Under the pieces are notes generated by a model. The model made no database searches and was not told the origin of the DNA. It saw nothing but the letters and a program-made list of their open reading frames with translations. From positions 186,001 through 250,000 of the forward strand of contig NZ_FWFQ01000001.1 of assembly GCF_900172235.1 (NCBI RefSeq): a stretch of DNA of 64,000 nucleotides, in the 5' to 3' direction. The position numbers and the translations under genes are program-made. Every line of letters starts with the position of its first letter. The stretch's first letter is position 1. Origin of the DNA: Pseudoruegeria aquimaris. Its GTDB lineage: Bacteria; Pseudomonadota; Alphaproteobacteria; Rhodobacterales; Rhodobacteraceae. Below, one piece after another: positions 27,876 through 35,990 of the stretch.

Positions 27876-27952
27876 CGGGCTATGGCGCAGCCTGGTAGCG
27901 CGTCCGTCTGGGGGACGGAAGGTCGCAGGTTCAAGTCCTGCTAGCCCGACCA
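27876..27952 (+). tRNA. tRNA-Pro (GGG anticodon)
   Basis: 77 bases fold as a full cloverleaf: acceptor stem CGGGCTA paired with TAGCCCG, D-arm GCGC/GCGC, anticodon stem TCCGT/ACGGA with loop CTGGGGG (anticodon GGG), T-arm GCAGG-TTCAAGT-CCTGC, discriminator A and an encoded CCA end. Confidence 0.97.
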
Positions 27953-27960
27953 ATTCAAAC

Positions 27961-27997
27961 ACGCCCGCACCTGCACATGCAGGCAGCGGGCGTTTTG
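27961..27997 (+). terminator. Intrinsic terminator after tRNA-Pro
   Basis: Arms ACGCCCGC (27961-27968) and GCGGGCGT (27986-27993), with an inner CTGCA/TGCAG pairing, are followed by TTTTG. The position directly after the tRNA fits. Confidence 0.8.
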
Positions 27998-28025
27998 CCT
28001 TCTGCTGATCGCTTTGGGAGGACCA

Positions 28026-29108
28026 ATGAGCGGAACCGGCGTACTGCCCTGTCAGGCCATCGAAAAGATGATCGAATCCGGCACCTTGGCCGCCACTCCC
28101 GCGATCCTTCCCGAACAGGTCCAGCCCGCCTCGCTCGATCTGCGGCTGGGCACAGTGGCCTACCGGGTGCGCGCCTCCTTCCTTGCAGGGCACGGGCGCA
28201 CGGTGGCCGAGCGGCTGGAAGAATTCGAGATGCACAGGGTGGATCTTTCCGGCGGCGCGGTGCTGGAGAAGGGCTGCGTCTACGTCGTGCCGCTGATGGA
28301 GCGGCTGGCCCTGCCCGAAGGCGTTCAGGCCGTGGCCAACGCGAAATCCTCGACCGGGCGCATGGATCTTCTGACCCGCACCATCACCGACGGCGGGGTG
28401 GAGTTCGACCGTATCGCGCCGGGCTACGAGGGGCCGCTCTACGCCGAGATCTGCCCCCGCTCCTTCTCGGTGTTGGTGCGCCCCGGCATGCGGCTGAACC
28501 AGATCCGCTTCCGCCAGGGCCAGGCGGTGCTGTCGGACGACACCCTCAGGGCGATCCATGCCGAGGTGGGGCTCGTTTCGGGCGAGGCCCATATCGATGA
28601 CGGGCTGGGCTTCTCGGTGGATCTGCGCCCCGAAGGCAGCGATCTGGTGGGATACCGCGCCAAGCCGCACACGGGCGTCGTGGATCTGGACAGGATCGGC
28701 CACTACGATCCGGCCGAGTTCTGGGAGCCGATCCATACCTCGGAGGGGCGCATCATTCTCGATCCCGGAGCCTTCTACATCCTCGTCAGCCGCGAGGCGG
28801 TGCATATCCCGCCCGACTGCGCCGCCGAGATGGCGCCCTACCTCGCCATGGTGGGCGAGTTCCGCGTGCATTATGCCGGCTTCTTCGATCCGGGATTCGG
28901 CCATGCCGCCGCCGGGGGCGCGGGCTCCCGCGGGGTGCTGGAAGTGCGCTGCCACGAGGCGCCTTTCGTGCTGGAGCACGGGCAGATCGTGGGGCGGCTC
29001 GTGTATGAGCGCATGGCCGAGGTGCCCACGCAGCTTTACGGCGCGGGGATCGCCTCCAACTACCAGGGCCAGGGGCTCAAGCTCTCCAAGCACTTCCGCA
29101 CGCCCTGA
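28026..29108 (+). CDS. dcd: 2'-deoxycytidine 5'-triphosphate deaminase, double-domain type
   Basis: A 360-residue protein almost twice the length of E. coli Dcd. Both halves look like the dUTPase/Dcd jelly-roll fold: the first contains QPASLDLRLG, NAKSSTGRMDLLTR and PRSFSVLVRPGMRLNQIRF; the second contains GAFYILVSREAVHIPPD, AGFFDPGFG, and LEVRCHEAPFVLEHGQIVGRL. It would deaminate dCTP to dUTP for thymidylate synthesis. The start is the ATG at 28026 because GGAGG lies six bases before it. Extended Dcd of this size is common in Rhodobacteraceae; which half is catalytic is not shown. Confidence 0.85.
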   Translation: MSGTGVLPCQAIEKMIESGTLAATPAILPEQVQPASLDLRLGTVAYRVRASFLAGHGRTVAERLEEFEMHRVDLSGGAVLEKGCVYVVPLMERLALPEGVQAVANAKSSTGRMDLLTRTITDGGVEFDRIAPGYEGPLYAEICPRSFSVLVRPGMRLNQIRFRQGQAVLSDDTLRAIHAEVGLVSGEAHIDDGLGFSVDLRPEGSDLVGYRAKPHTGVVDLDRIGHYDPAEFWEPIHTSEGRIILDPGAFYILVSREAVHIPPDCAAEMAPYLAMVGEFRVHYAGFFDPGFGHAAAGGAGSRGVLEVRCHEAPFVLEHGQIVGRLVYERMAEVPTQLYGAGIASNYQGQGLKLSKHFRTP

Positions 29109-29148
29109 AACCCGCCGCAAGCGCGGCGCGCGGCGCGCAGAATGCCCT

Positions 29149-29190
29149 CAGCAGGCCATCATCAGCAGGCCATCATCAGCAGGCCATCAT
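29149..29190. repeat. Three tandem 14-bp repeats across the Hint gene stop codon
   Basis: CAGCAGGCCATCAT occurs three times without a gap (29149-29162, 29163-29176, 29177-29190). On the minus strand each unit can encode Met-Met-Ala-Cys-stop; the unit nearest the gene provides the actual C-terminus and stop. Confidence 0.9.
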
Positions 29191-30231
29191 CACCTGGGCT
29201 TCATGGCGCGTGGCCAGCCGTGCGGCCGGGGCGGAGCCCCTGCCCTCCGCCAGCATGGGAAACAGGCGCAGCAGCTCGTCGCGCACCGCCGCATCGAAAG
29301 CATCCAGCACTTCGGGGCCGGGGCGGAAGCTCTCCGTCCAGCTGCCTTCCGCGCAGATGATCTGGTGCTCGGCGCACATGATGTGGTGGTAGGTCAGCGG
29401 GCCTGCGGGCAGCACCGTGCTGATGCCCGGCATCCCGACGAGATGCAGCGCCGCCACCAGCGTGCGCTCCTCGCCCATCGCCAGTTCGGCGCGCCAGTCG
29501 TCGATCAGCATCCGGTGCTGCGGCGAAACCAGCAGGTCGCGCCGCGGCAGCCCGCCGCCGAGCGCCCCGGCGGCGATGCGCACCGGCCGCAGACCGGGCT
29601 GACGCGCGGCCTCCTCGCGGCTGATCTCGGCCTGGCCGACCCAGACGAGCGGCTGAAGCCCGTGCTCCTGCGTCATCACCAGATCGCCGGCGCGCAGATC
29701 CTCCACGCGGGTCATGCCGCGATCCGTCTGGATCAGCGTTCCGGGCAGGAAGCAGGGCGGCGTGGCGTAGGTGTCATAGCCCGTGGCCGTGCCGCCGGGG
29801 CCTTCGGCGGTGCCGACGACCGTGAGCGGCACGCCGATGGGCGGGAATTCCCCCGGCCCGCCGATGAAGGCCAGCCCTTCCACGGTGGCGTAGCTCGTCA
29901 CCCCCGGCTCGTTGATGTTGAAGCCGATCAGCGTGTACTGGTTGCCGTCCGGATCCTCCACCGTCAGCGTGTATTCGGCCTCCACCCGGCGGCCGGCCGC
30001 GTAGGACTCGCCGTCGTAGGTGATGGCGTTGGTCAGCGTCTGGCTGTTGTCTGAATCGCCGAAGAAACTGTCGGTGTCGGTGATCGTCACCGGCTCCCAG
30101 GCGTTGGAGTTCAGCGTGATCGTCTGCCCTGCCAGATGCACGCCGCTGCCTTGGGAGAACCCCGAAAGCTGCTGGCCACCGGAGACGGTGATCTGGGATT
30201 CGGGAAGGGTATAGACGACGAATTCGGGCAT
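29176..30231 (-). CDS. Hint (Hedgehog/intein) domain protein
   Basis: A 351-residue protein. Residues 1-155 are an unrecognised Thr/Asp/Gly-rich, beta-like region. Residues from Cys160 form a Hint domain of the Rhodobacteraceae type: PCFLPGTLIQTDRGMTRVEDLRAGDLV (in parts PCFLPGTLIQT and RVEDLRAGD), a QPLVWVGQ turn, LLVSPQHRML and a TYHHIMCAEHQII segment. Cys160 could start autoprocessing, but no C-terminal partner follows the Hint domain. No classical signal peptide; related proteins often have RTX-like parts and are suspected to be secreted by type I systems. The stop codon lies in a triple tandem repeat. Confidence 0.85.
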   Translation of the reverse strand: MPEFVVYTLPESQITVSGGQQLSGFSQGSGVHLAGQTITLNSNAWEPVTITDTDSFFGDSDNSQTLTNAITYDGESYAAGRRVEAEYTLTVEDPDGNQYTLIGFNINEPGVTSYATVEGLAFIGGPGEFPPIGVPLTVVGTAEGPGGTATGYDTYATPPCFLPGTLIQTDRGMTRVEDLRAGDLVMTQEHGLQPLVWVGQAEISREEAARQPGLRPVRIAAGALGGGLPRRDLLVSPQHRMLIDDWRAELAMGEERTLVAALHLVGMPGISTVLPAGPLTYHHIMCAEHQIICAEGSWTESFRPGPEVLDAFDAAVRDELLRLFPMLAEGRGSAPAARLATRHEAQVMMAC

Positions 30232-30378
30232 GACTCACCTCTGCTGCTCTGTCGCAGATAGCGCTCCGAATGGGGCGAATCTATGATCCCGGCGGGGAAA
30301 GACGCTGAAATGTTACGGCAATTTGCCCCTGACCAGACGTCACCCACGCGGAGCGGGCGTACGCCGGGGCGCATTCGT

Positions 30379-30903
30379 TCACCGCAGCGTTTCGGCCTCT
30401 TCCAGCGCCTGCGTCACCTCCGCCTGCGGGCTGCGCTCCAGATGGGTGGAGAGCGCCACGTAGGTCTGGGTGGCGCGCACCTCGGGCAGATCGTAGATCC
30501 GCGACAGAAGCCCCTCCAGCGCCAGCGACGAGGCCACGCGGACCTTGATGATCAGGCAGGTGTCGCCGGTGGCGGAGTGGATCTCCTCCACCTCCGGCAG
30601 ATCGGCCAGCGACATCAGCGCCCGCGTCTTGCCCCAGCCCTTGGTGGTGACGTGGACGAAGGCCAGCAGCGGCTTGCCGAGCCGGGCGCCGTCCAGATGC
30701 GCCACGGTGCCCCGGATCACCCCCTGCGCCTTCAGCCGCTTCACCCGCTCGTGCACCGCCGGGGCCGAGAGCCCCACGGCCTCGCCGAGCCGGGCAAAGC
30801 TCACGCTGGCGTCCCGCGCCAGCTCGCCTAATATCTTTCGGTCGGTGGCATCGATCTCGCGCGGTGGGAAGGCGCGTTTCTGAAGACTGTCTGTTTTTTG
30901 CAT
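30379..30903 (-). CDS. Lrp/AsnC family transcriptional regulator
   Basis: A 174-residue regulator: an N-terminal helix-turn-helix (DATDRKILGELARDASVSFARLGEAVGLSAPAVHERVKRL, recognisable by GLSAPAVHERVKRL) and a C-terminal RAM ligand-binding domain (about residues 80-160, with GDTCLIIKVRV). Such proteins bind amino acids and form octamers. The ATG at 30903 is used; an upstream GTG would run into the promoter region of the divergent MFS gene. Divergence from the exporter 79 bp away suggests it controls that gene. Confidence 0.88.
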   Translation of the reverse strand: MQKTDSLQKRAFPPREIDATDRKILGELARDASVSFARLGEAVGLSAPAVHERVKRLKAQGVIRGTVAHLDGARLGKPLLAFVHVTTKGWGKTRALMSLADLPEVEEIHSATGDTCLIIKVRVASSLALEGLLSRIYDLPEVRATQTYVALSTHLERSPQAEVTQALEEAETLR

Positions 30904-30981
30904 GCGCTGCCGTAATCCTTTTTGCCCGAAGCCTGTTCGGAGAATAGAAGCGATCACGTGATTTCATTCAAGGGATTCCCA

Positions 30982-32187
30982 ATGGCGCGCGTCGTTCTTC
31001 TGCTGACTCTGACCGTGGGCGTGATCGGCTCCAACTCTCTGGTGCTCTCGCCCATCGCGGGCGCCGTGGCCGCGGGGCTGGGCGCGGACAGTGCCGCCGG
31101 CGTGATGATCGCCGCCGGCGTCTACGGGCTGGGGGTGGCGCTTGCCGCCCTGCTGATCGCGCCCCAGGCCGACAGGATCGGCGCCGACCGCGCCCTGCTG
31201 GGGGCAACCGTGGCCCTCGCCGCCGGGCTGGCTCTGAGCGCGCTGGCCGTCAACGTGGCCACGCTGTCCGTGGCGCAAGCGCTGGCCGGGATCGGCGCCG
31301 GCGTGGGCCTGCCGGCCGCCTACAGCCTCGCCGCCCACGTGGCGCCCAAGGGGCAGGAAAGCCGGGTGATCGGGCGGGTGCTGGCGGGCTGGACGCTCTC
31401 GATGGTGGGCGGGGTGACGCTCTCGGCCTTCCTCGCCGAGCTTGCCGGCTGGCGCGCCGTCTACGCGCTGCTGGCCGCCATGACGCTGCTCTGCGTCTTC
31501 GCGCTGGCGCGCCTGAGGCTCACCGTCCCGGCGCCGCGCGGCACCCCCACGCGCCCGGCCACCGCCCTGCGCATCCCCGGCGTGCGCCCGGGCCTCTACG
31601 CGGTGGCGATGCTGGGCACCGGCTTCTACGTGATCTACACCTTTCTCGGCGCCCATCTGGACGTGGCCCTTGCGCGCCCGGTGCGCGATTCCGGGCTCAT
31701 CACCCTCTTCTACGGGGCCGGTTTCGCCAGCGCGATGATCCTCGATCCGCTGCTGGACCGCACCGGCCCGCGCCGCGGCCTCGCCATCGTCTTTTCGCTG
31801 CTGGCGGTGTTCTACGCGCTCTTCGCCAGCCAGATGGGGCACTACGCCGCCCTGCCCGGCTTCGCCTTCGTCTGGGGCGTGTTGCAGCACCTCGGGCTGA
31901 ACCTCACCGTCAGCCGCCTCACGGCGATCGCCCCGGCGCAGCGCGGGGCCATCATGGGGCTGAACTCGACGGTGATGTATCTGAGCGTCTTCGCGGCCTC
32001 GCTGGCCGGGGAGCGGCTCTTTGCCCTCGGGGGCCTGCCGCTCTGCGCGCTGGTGGCGGCGGGGCTGGCGGTGCTGGGCCTGTGCGAAACGCTCTGGGCG
32101 CGGCGACAGGCGCTCAGAAGCGGTTCACCCGCCGGGCCATCCGCGCCGCCTTGCGCGCCTGACGCGCCCCTTTCCGGGCGTTCTTGA
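30982..32187 (+). CDS. MFS transporter (drug/amino-acid efflux type)
   Basis: A 401-residue, 12-helix major facilitator. The first loop keeps a motif-A-like PQADRIGADRALLGA, and NSLVLSPIAGAVAAGLG and motif-C-like GWTLSMVGGVTLSAFLAE fit the DHA1 drug/proton antiporter group. Substrate cannot be read from sequence; an Lrp regulator next door hints at amino acids. An AAGGG precedes the ATG at 30982. The last 74 bp overlap, antisense, the end of the small basic gene on the other strand; the C-terminal tail (about 30 residues) is Pro/Ser-rich and unlike a transporter end. Confidence 0.85.
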   Translation: MARVVLLLTLTVGVIGSNSLVLSPIAGAVAAGLGADSAAGVMIAAGVYGLGVALAALLIAPQADRIGADRALLGATVALAAGLALSALAVNVATLSVAQALAGIGAGVGLPAAYSLAAHVAPKGQESRVIGRVLAGWTLSMVGGVTLSAFLAELAGWRAVYALLAAMTLLCVFALARLRLTVPAPRGTPTRPATALRIPGVRPGLYAVAMLGTGFYVIYTFLGAHLDVALARPVRDSGLITLFYGAGFASAMILDPLLDRTGPRRGLAIVFSLLAVFYALFASQMGHYAALPGFAFVWGVLQHLGLNLTVSRLTAIAPAQRGAIMGLNSTVMYLSVFAASLAGERLFALGGLPLCALVAAGLAVLGLCETLWARRQALRSGSPAGPSAPPCAPDAPLSGRS

Positions 32188-32329
32188 TCTGCTTGCGCTC
32201 TTCAGGCGTCATCTCTTCGGGGCGCTTGCCCTTGCCGAGGGTGGCGTCGATCCCCTTGTTCACGCCCATGTTGATGAAGCGCCCGATGAAGGGGCGCAGC
32301 AACATGCGGATCATCTGTTCGGGCTTCAT
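32114..32329 (-). CDS. Small basic protein of unknown function
   Basis: 71 residues: an amphipathic N-terminus (QMIRMLLRPFIGRFINMGVN), a TPEER turn and a very basic C-terminus with KNARKGARQARKAARMARR. It starts 11 bp after scpB with a GGAGAG ribosome binding site, so it is the last gene of the argS-scpB run. No domain recognised. Nucleic-acid or membrane-surface binding would be compatible with its charge, but that is speculation. It overlaps the convergent MFS gene by 74 bp. Confidence 0.75.
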   Translation of the reverse strand: MKPEQMIRMLLRPFIGRFINMGVNKGIDATLGKGKRPEEMTPEERKQIKNARKGARQARKAARMARRVNRF

Positions 32330-32340
32330 CGGATCTCTCC

Positions 32341-33027
32341 TCAATCCTCGAATAGTTCGCTCTGGCCCTCCATCGGCTCCAGATCCTCGTCCTCGTCCCT
32401 GTCCGGTGCGCCGGGCATGCTGGAGGGCAGCGGGCGGTTGTCCAACAGGCCGGCGGCGCGCAGATCCTTGAGCCCCGGCAGATCGCGCGCGCTTTCCAGC
32501 GCGAAGTGATCGAGGAACCCCTGCGTGACGACGAAGGTGACCGGCCTGCCCGGAGTCATACGCCGTCGGCCGAAGCGAATCCAATCCATTTCGATCAATT
32601 GATCGATGGTGCCCCGGCTCACCGAGACGCCGCGGATCTCCTCGATCTCGGCGCGGGTCACCGGCTGGTGGTAGGCGATGATGGCCAGGGTCTCGATGGC
32701 CGCGCGCGAGAGCTTGCGGATCTCCACCGTTTCCTTCTGCATCAGGAAACCGAGATCGGGCGCGGTGCGGATGGCCCAGTTGTCGCCCACCTTCACCACG
32801 CGCACGCCGCGCCCTTCGTAGCGCTTGCGCAGGCGTTGCAGGGCCTCGGCGGGATCGCATCCGTGGGGCATGCGGCTTTCCAGTTCCTTCACGCTCACCG
32901 GCTCGGCGGTGGCGAAAAGGATGGCTTCCACCATGCGCTCCTGCTCGCCCATCGGCGGGGCTTCGAACAGGCTTTTCTCTTTTTCGTCAGATTCTTGCGC
33001 GGCGGAGTTCTCGTGATCTTCAGCCAT
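32341..33027 (-). CDS. scpB: Segregation and condensation protein B
   Basis: A 228-residue kleisin-associated protein made of two winged-helix domains (about residues 28-105 and 106-190), with LSRAAIETLAIIAYHQPVTRAEIEEIRGV as its clearest signature (here in part: ETLAIIAYHQPVTRAEIEEI). It joins ScpA and SMC for chromosome compaction. The acidic C-terminal tail (DRDEDEDLEPMEG) is a family-variable extension. The start lies within the last 8 bp of scpA. Confidence 0.93.
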   Translation of the reverse strand: MAEDHENSAAQESDEKEKSLFEAPPMGEQERMVEAILFATAEPVSVKELESRMPHGCDPAEALQRLRKRYEGRGVRVVKVGDNWAIRTAPDLGFLMQKETVEIRKLSRAAIETLAIIAYHQPVTRAEIEEIRGVSVSRGTIDQLIEMDWIRFGRRRMTPGRPVTFVVTQGFLDHFALESARDLPGLKDLRAAGLLDNRPLPSSMPGAPDRDEDEDLEPMEGQSELFED

Positions 33028-33817
33028 CTGGGTTCGCTTTCCTGCGCAGTTGGATCGGCGCGAATATTTCGGATTGTCGGATTTCGGCCTGGCCGGATTT
33101 CACCAGTTCCAGCGAAGCGGCGAAAGTGGCGGCGGTGGCGGAGCGGCGGCGGGCCGGATCCTTCTCCCAGCCCTCGGGCAGATAGGCGGAAATATCCGTC
33201 CAGTCCCCTGCGTAGCCGATCAGCCCGCGCATCCGCTCCAGCGCCTGCTCCATCGTGAGGATCGCCTCGCGGTCCATCACGAAGGGGCGGAATTCGTCCT
33301 TGGTGCGGATGCGGGCGTAGGCCTGCATCAGGTCCAGCAGGGTGGCGGTGTATTTCACCCGGCGCACGCGGGTCATGTCTTCGGGGATGCCGCGGGCGAA
33401 GAAATCGCGCCCCAGCTGATCGCGCGCCATCAGCTTGGCGGCGCTTTCGCGCATCGCCTGAAGCCGCTCCAGCTGGAAGGCCAGATGCGCGGCCAGTTCC
33501 TCGCCCGACGGCCCCTCTTCGCTCGGGTCGGGTGGCAACAGCAGGCGGGATTTCAGGAAGGCGAGCCAGGCCGCCATCACCAGGTAGTCCGCCGCCAGCT
33601 CGAGCCGCAGCGCCTTGGCGCGCTCCACGAAGGCGAGATACTGCTCGGCCAGCTGCAACACGCTGATCTTGCGCAGATCCACCTTCTGGGTGCGCGAGAG
33701 CGTCAGCAGCAGATCGAGCGGCCCCTCGAAGCCGTCCACGTCCACGATCAGCGCCTCGGCCTCTAGGCGGGCCTGAACGCGGGCGCGTTCATCCTCGGCG
33801 AAGAAATCCTCGCTCAT
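33020..33817 (-). CDS. scpA: Segregation and condensation protein A (kleisin)
   Basis: A 265-residue kleisin that bridges the SMC heads. Seen: VDGFEGPLDLLLTLSRTQKVDLRKISVLQLAEQYL near the N-terminus (signature FEGPLDLLL), FLKSRLLLP, and a C-terminal winged-helix part. The ATG overlaps the nagZ stop (ATGA), and the 3' end overlaps scpB by 8 bp. Confidence 0.94.
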   Translation of the reverse strand: MSEDFFAEDERARVQARLEAEALIVDVDGFEGPLDLLLTLSRTQKVDLRKISVLQLAEQYLAFVERAKALRLELAADYLVMAAWLAFLKSRLLLPPDPSEEGPSGEELAAHLAFQLERLQAMRESAAKLMARDQLGRDFFARGIPEDMTRVRRVKYTATLLDLMQAYARIRTKDEFRPFVMDREAILTMEQALERMRGLIGYAGDWTDISAYLPEGWEKDPARRRSATAATFAASLELVKSGQAEIRQSEIFAPIQLRRKANPDG

Positions 33818-34821
33818 GGCGCGGGCACCCGCAACAGCGCCGCATGCTCGGCGCGCAGCGCGTCGAGATCCACCGGTTCCGGCGCGCGACGGGCCGCCAG
33901 CGCGGCCTCCGCGCGGGCCAGCGCGGCGCCTTCGAGCCGCCCGGCCTCGGCGGCGACGGCCTCCATTTCGGGCAGCTTGCCATTGCAATGCAGGATCATG
34001 TCACAGCCCGCCGCAAGCGCGGCGCGGGCGCGTTCAGCCACCGTGCCCGAAAGCGCCTCCATCGACAGATCATCCGTCATCAGGAGCCCGCCAAAGCCGA
34101 TCTCGTCGCGGATCAGCCGCACCATCGCGGGCGAGGTCGTGGCGGGGCCGTCCGGCGCGATGGCTTCGAAGACGATATGCGCGCTCATGCCGAGCGGCAG
34201 ATCGGCGAGCGCCTTGAAGGGAGCGAAATCCACCGCCTCCAGCGCGGCCCGCGGGGCGGAGACGCGGGGCAGTTCCTTGTGGCTGTCGAGCGTGGCGCGG
34301 CCGTGGCCGGGGATGTGCTTGAGCACGGGCAGCACGCCGCCCGCCAGATGGGCCTCCGCCACGACACGGGCCAGCTGCGCCACCTCGGCCGCATCGGAGG
34401 AGAGGCAGCGGTTGCGCAGCACCGGGTGCGTTTCGGGCGTGGCCACGTCTGCGCAGGGGGAGCAGTTGCCATCGATCCCCACGGCGCGCAGCTCGGCCGC
34501 GATCAGCCGGTAGCGAAGGAAGAGCGCGCGGTCCGCCGCGGCGCCGGCACGGGCGACCTCGTCGAGCGGAGGCAGCCACTCGCTCCAGTGCGGCGCGCGC
34601 ATCCGCTGGACGCGCCCGCCCTCCTGATCGATGAACACCGGAACGTCCCGCCCCACGGCCTCGCGCAGATCGGCAGTGAGCCGGGCCAGTTGCGCCGGGC
34701 TTTCGACGTTGCGGGCAAAGAGGATGAAGCCCCAGGGCTGCGCCTCGGCAAAAAAGGCCTTCTCCGCCGCGGTGACGGCGAGGCCCTCGCAGCCGAAGAT
34801 CACGGCCCCCTGCCCGCTCAT
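33814..34821 (-). CDS. nagZ: Beta-N-acetylhexosaminidase (glycoside hydrolase family 3)
   Basis: A 335-residue cytoplasmic enzyme that removes N-acetylglucosamine from recycled anhydro-muropeptides. Seen: FIDQEGGRVQRM, the catalytic-loop signature KHIPGHGRATLDSHKELP with its His/Asp pair, and the nucleophile Asp in LLMTDDLSMEAL. No signal peptide. It is translationally coupled to both neighbours by ATGA overlaps, in a run linking cell-wall recycling to chromosome segregation that is usual in this family. Confidence 0.94.
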   Translation of the reverse strand: MSGQGAVIFGCEGLAVTAAEKAFFAEAQPWGFILFARNVESPAQLARLTADLREAVGRDVPVFIDQEGGRVQRMRAPHWSEWLPPLDEVARAGAAADRALFLRYRLIAAELRAVGIDGNCSPCADVATPETHPVLRNRCLSSDAAEVAQLARVVAEAHLAGGVLPVLKHIPGHGRATLDSHKELPRVSAPRAALEAVDFAPFKALADLPLGMSAHIVFEAIAPDGPATTSPAMVRLIRDEIGFGGLLMTDDLSMEALSGTVAERARAALAAGCDMILHCNGKLPEMEAVAAEAGRLEGAALARAEAALAARRAPEPVDLDALRAEHAALLRVPAP

Positions 34822-35912
34822 CGGTAGATGACCGGGATGCATTCGGCCCCTTCCGCCTGCAGGGCGGAGCAGAAGCGGCGGGCGTCGTTGATGTCTTCGA
34901 AACCGGCGGCGCGCAGGCGGTAGAAGGTGCGCCCGGCGCGGGTGGCCTTCTCGATCACGCGGCTCTTGGGATCGAGGTAATCCGACAGCTCCGCGGCGAG
35001 CCGGCTCCACTCATTGCGGGCGGTGTCCAGCGACTCGAAGGCACCGAGCTGCACCAGGCTCGTGCCCGGCGCAATCTGCTCGACCGGCACTTCCACGGCG
35101 CCGTCGGCGGAGCCTTCTTCCAGATCCAGCGGCCCCTGCGGCGTGGCCTTCAGCCCGGCCGGGCGCGGGCGCGGCAGCAGGGAGCGGGCGACGCCGGGAA
35201 TGCTGGCGGGGATCACGTCGGGGGAGACTGCGGCGATCTCAACGGCCTCCGCCGCGTCTTCCACCGCGGCCGCGGCGGGCGGCGTGGCGCCGGGGGCGAC
35301 CTGCGCCAGCGGCTTGGCCCCGGCGGCGATCTGATCGGCCAGCGCGAGGATCGCGGCCGAGGTGCCATCGGCCGCGCGCGCGGGCGCGGCGGGCGCTCCG
35401 GCTTCGGGCGACACCGAAAGGGCGGCCGGTTGAGCATTGATATCAGCGGTGGCCGGGGCGGCGGCCACGGGCGTCTTCTCGCCTCGGGCGGTGCCTTCGG
35501 GCCGGGGCGCGAGGCCCGGCGTATCGGCGTCGATCACGTCCACGACCACGGGCGCCAGCGCCACCTGTTCAGGCAGATCCTCGGCCTCGCCTCGGGCCTG
35601 CACGGCGTTCACCGCGAGCCCGATGTGCTCGGCCAGCTTGCCGCCCGGATCATCCGGCGCCACCCGCATCGGCCCTTCCAGCGCGCGCACGACGGGCACG
35701 CCCGTCACGTCGCGCAGGGCCAGCCGGTAGCCCCAGAACCCGAGCCCGACCATCAGCGCGAGCGACAGGCTCGCGCCGACCCATTTGACTGCCTTGGATA
35801 CCTGTTCCGCGGGAAGCACGCCGCCATCCTGCGCCGGGTGTTCCCCTGCCGTGGCTCCCGTGTTGAAGCCTGTGTTCAAGCCTGTGTCGAAGCCTGTCTC
35901 GAACTGCGCCAT
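34818..35912 (-). CDS. SPOR-domain inner-membrane protein
   Basis: A 364-residue bitopic protein. Residues 4-19 are four tandem tetrapeptides of the form (F/L)xTG; residues about 50-72 are one transmembrane helix (WVGASLSLALMVGLGFWGY); a long Ala/Pro-rich periplasmic linker follows; residues about 288-364 form a SPOR domain (SLVQLGAFESLDTARNEWSRL) that binds denuded glycan strands at the septum. A role in division or wall remodelling is inferred. The ATG at 35912 follows a GAGG element. Confidence 0.88.
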   Translation of the reverse strand: MAQFETGFDTGLNTGFNTGATAGEHPAQDGGVLPAEQVSKAVKWVGASLSLALMVGLGFWGYRLALRDVTGVPVVRALEGPMRVAPDDPGGKLAEHIGLAVNAVQARGEAEDLPEQVALAPVVVDVIDADTPGLAPRPEGTARGEKTPVAAAPATADINAQPAALSVSPEAGAPAAPARAADGTSAAILALADQIAAGAKPLAQVAPGATPPAAAAVEDAAEAVEIAAVSPDVIPASIPGVARSLLPRPRPAGLKATPQGPLDLEEGSADGAVEVPVEQIAPGTSLVQLGAFESLDTARNEWSRLAAELSDYLDPKSRVIEKATRAGRTFYRLRAAGFEDINDARRFCSALQAEGAECIPVIYR

Positions 35913-35990
35913 CTCGATGCCTCTTCTCCCCGTCACCACGCGGGGAACGGGGCCATTACCTGCCAGACACCGGATGTTGCGCCTTGTCGG

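Noticed and set aside
30904-30957. Upstream GTG start for the Lrp regulator adding 18 residues
   Set aside because: It would use up the short divergent promoter region and the added residues do not resemble Lrp N-termini.
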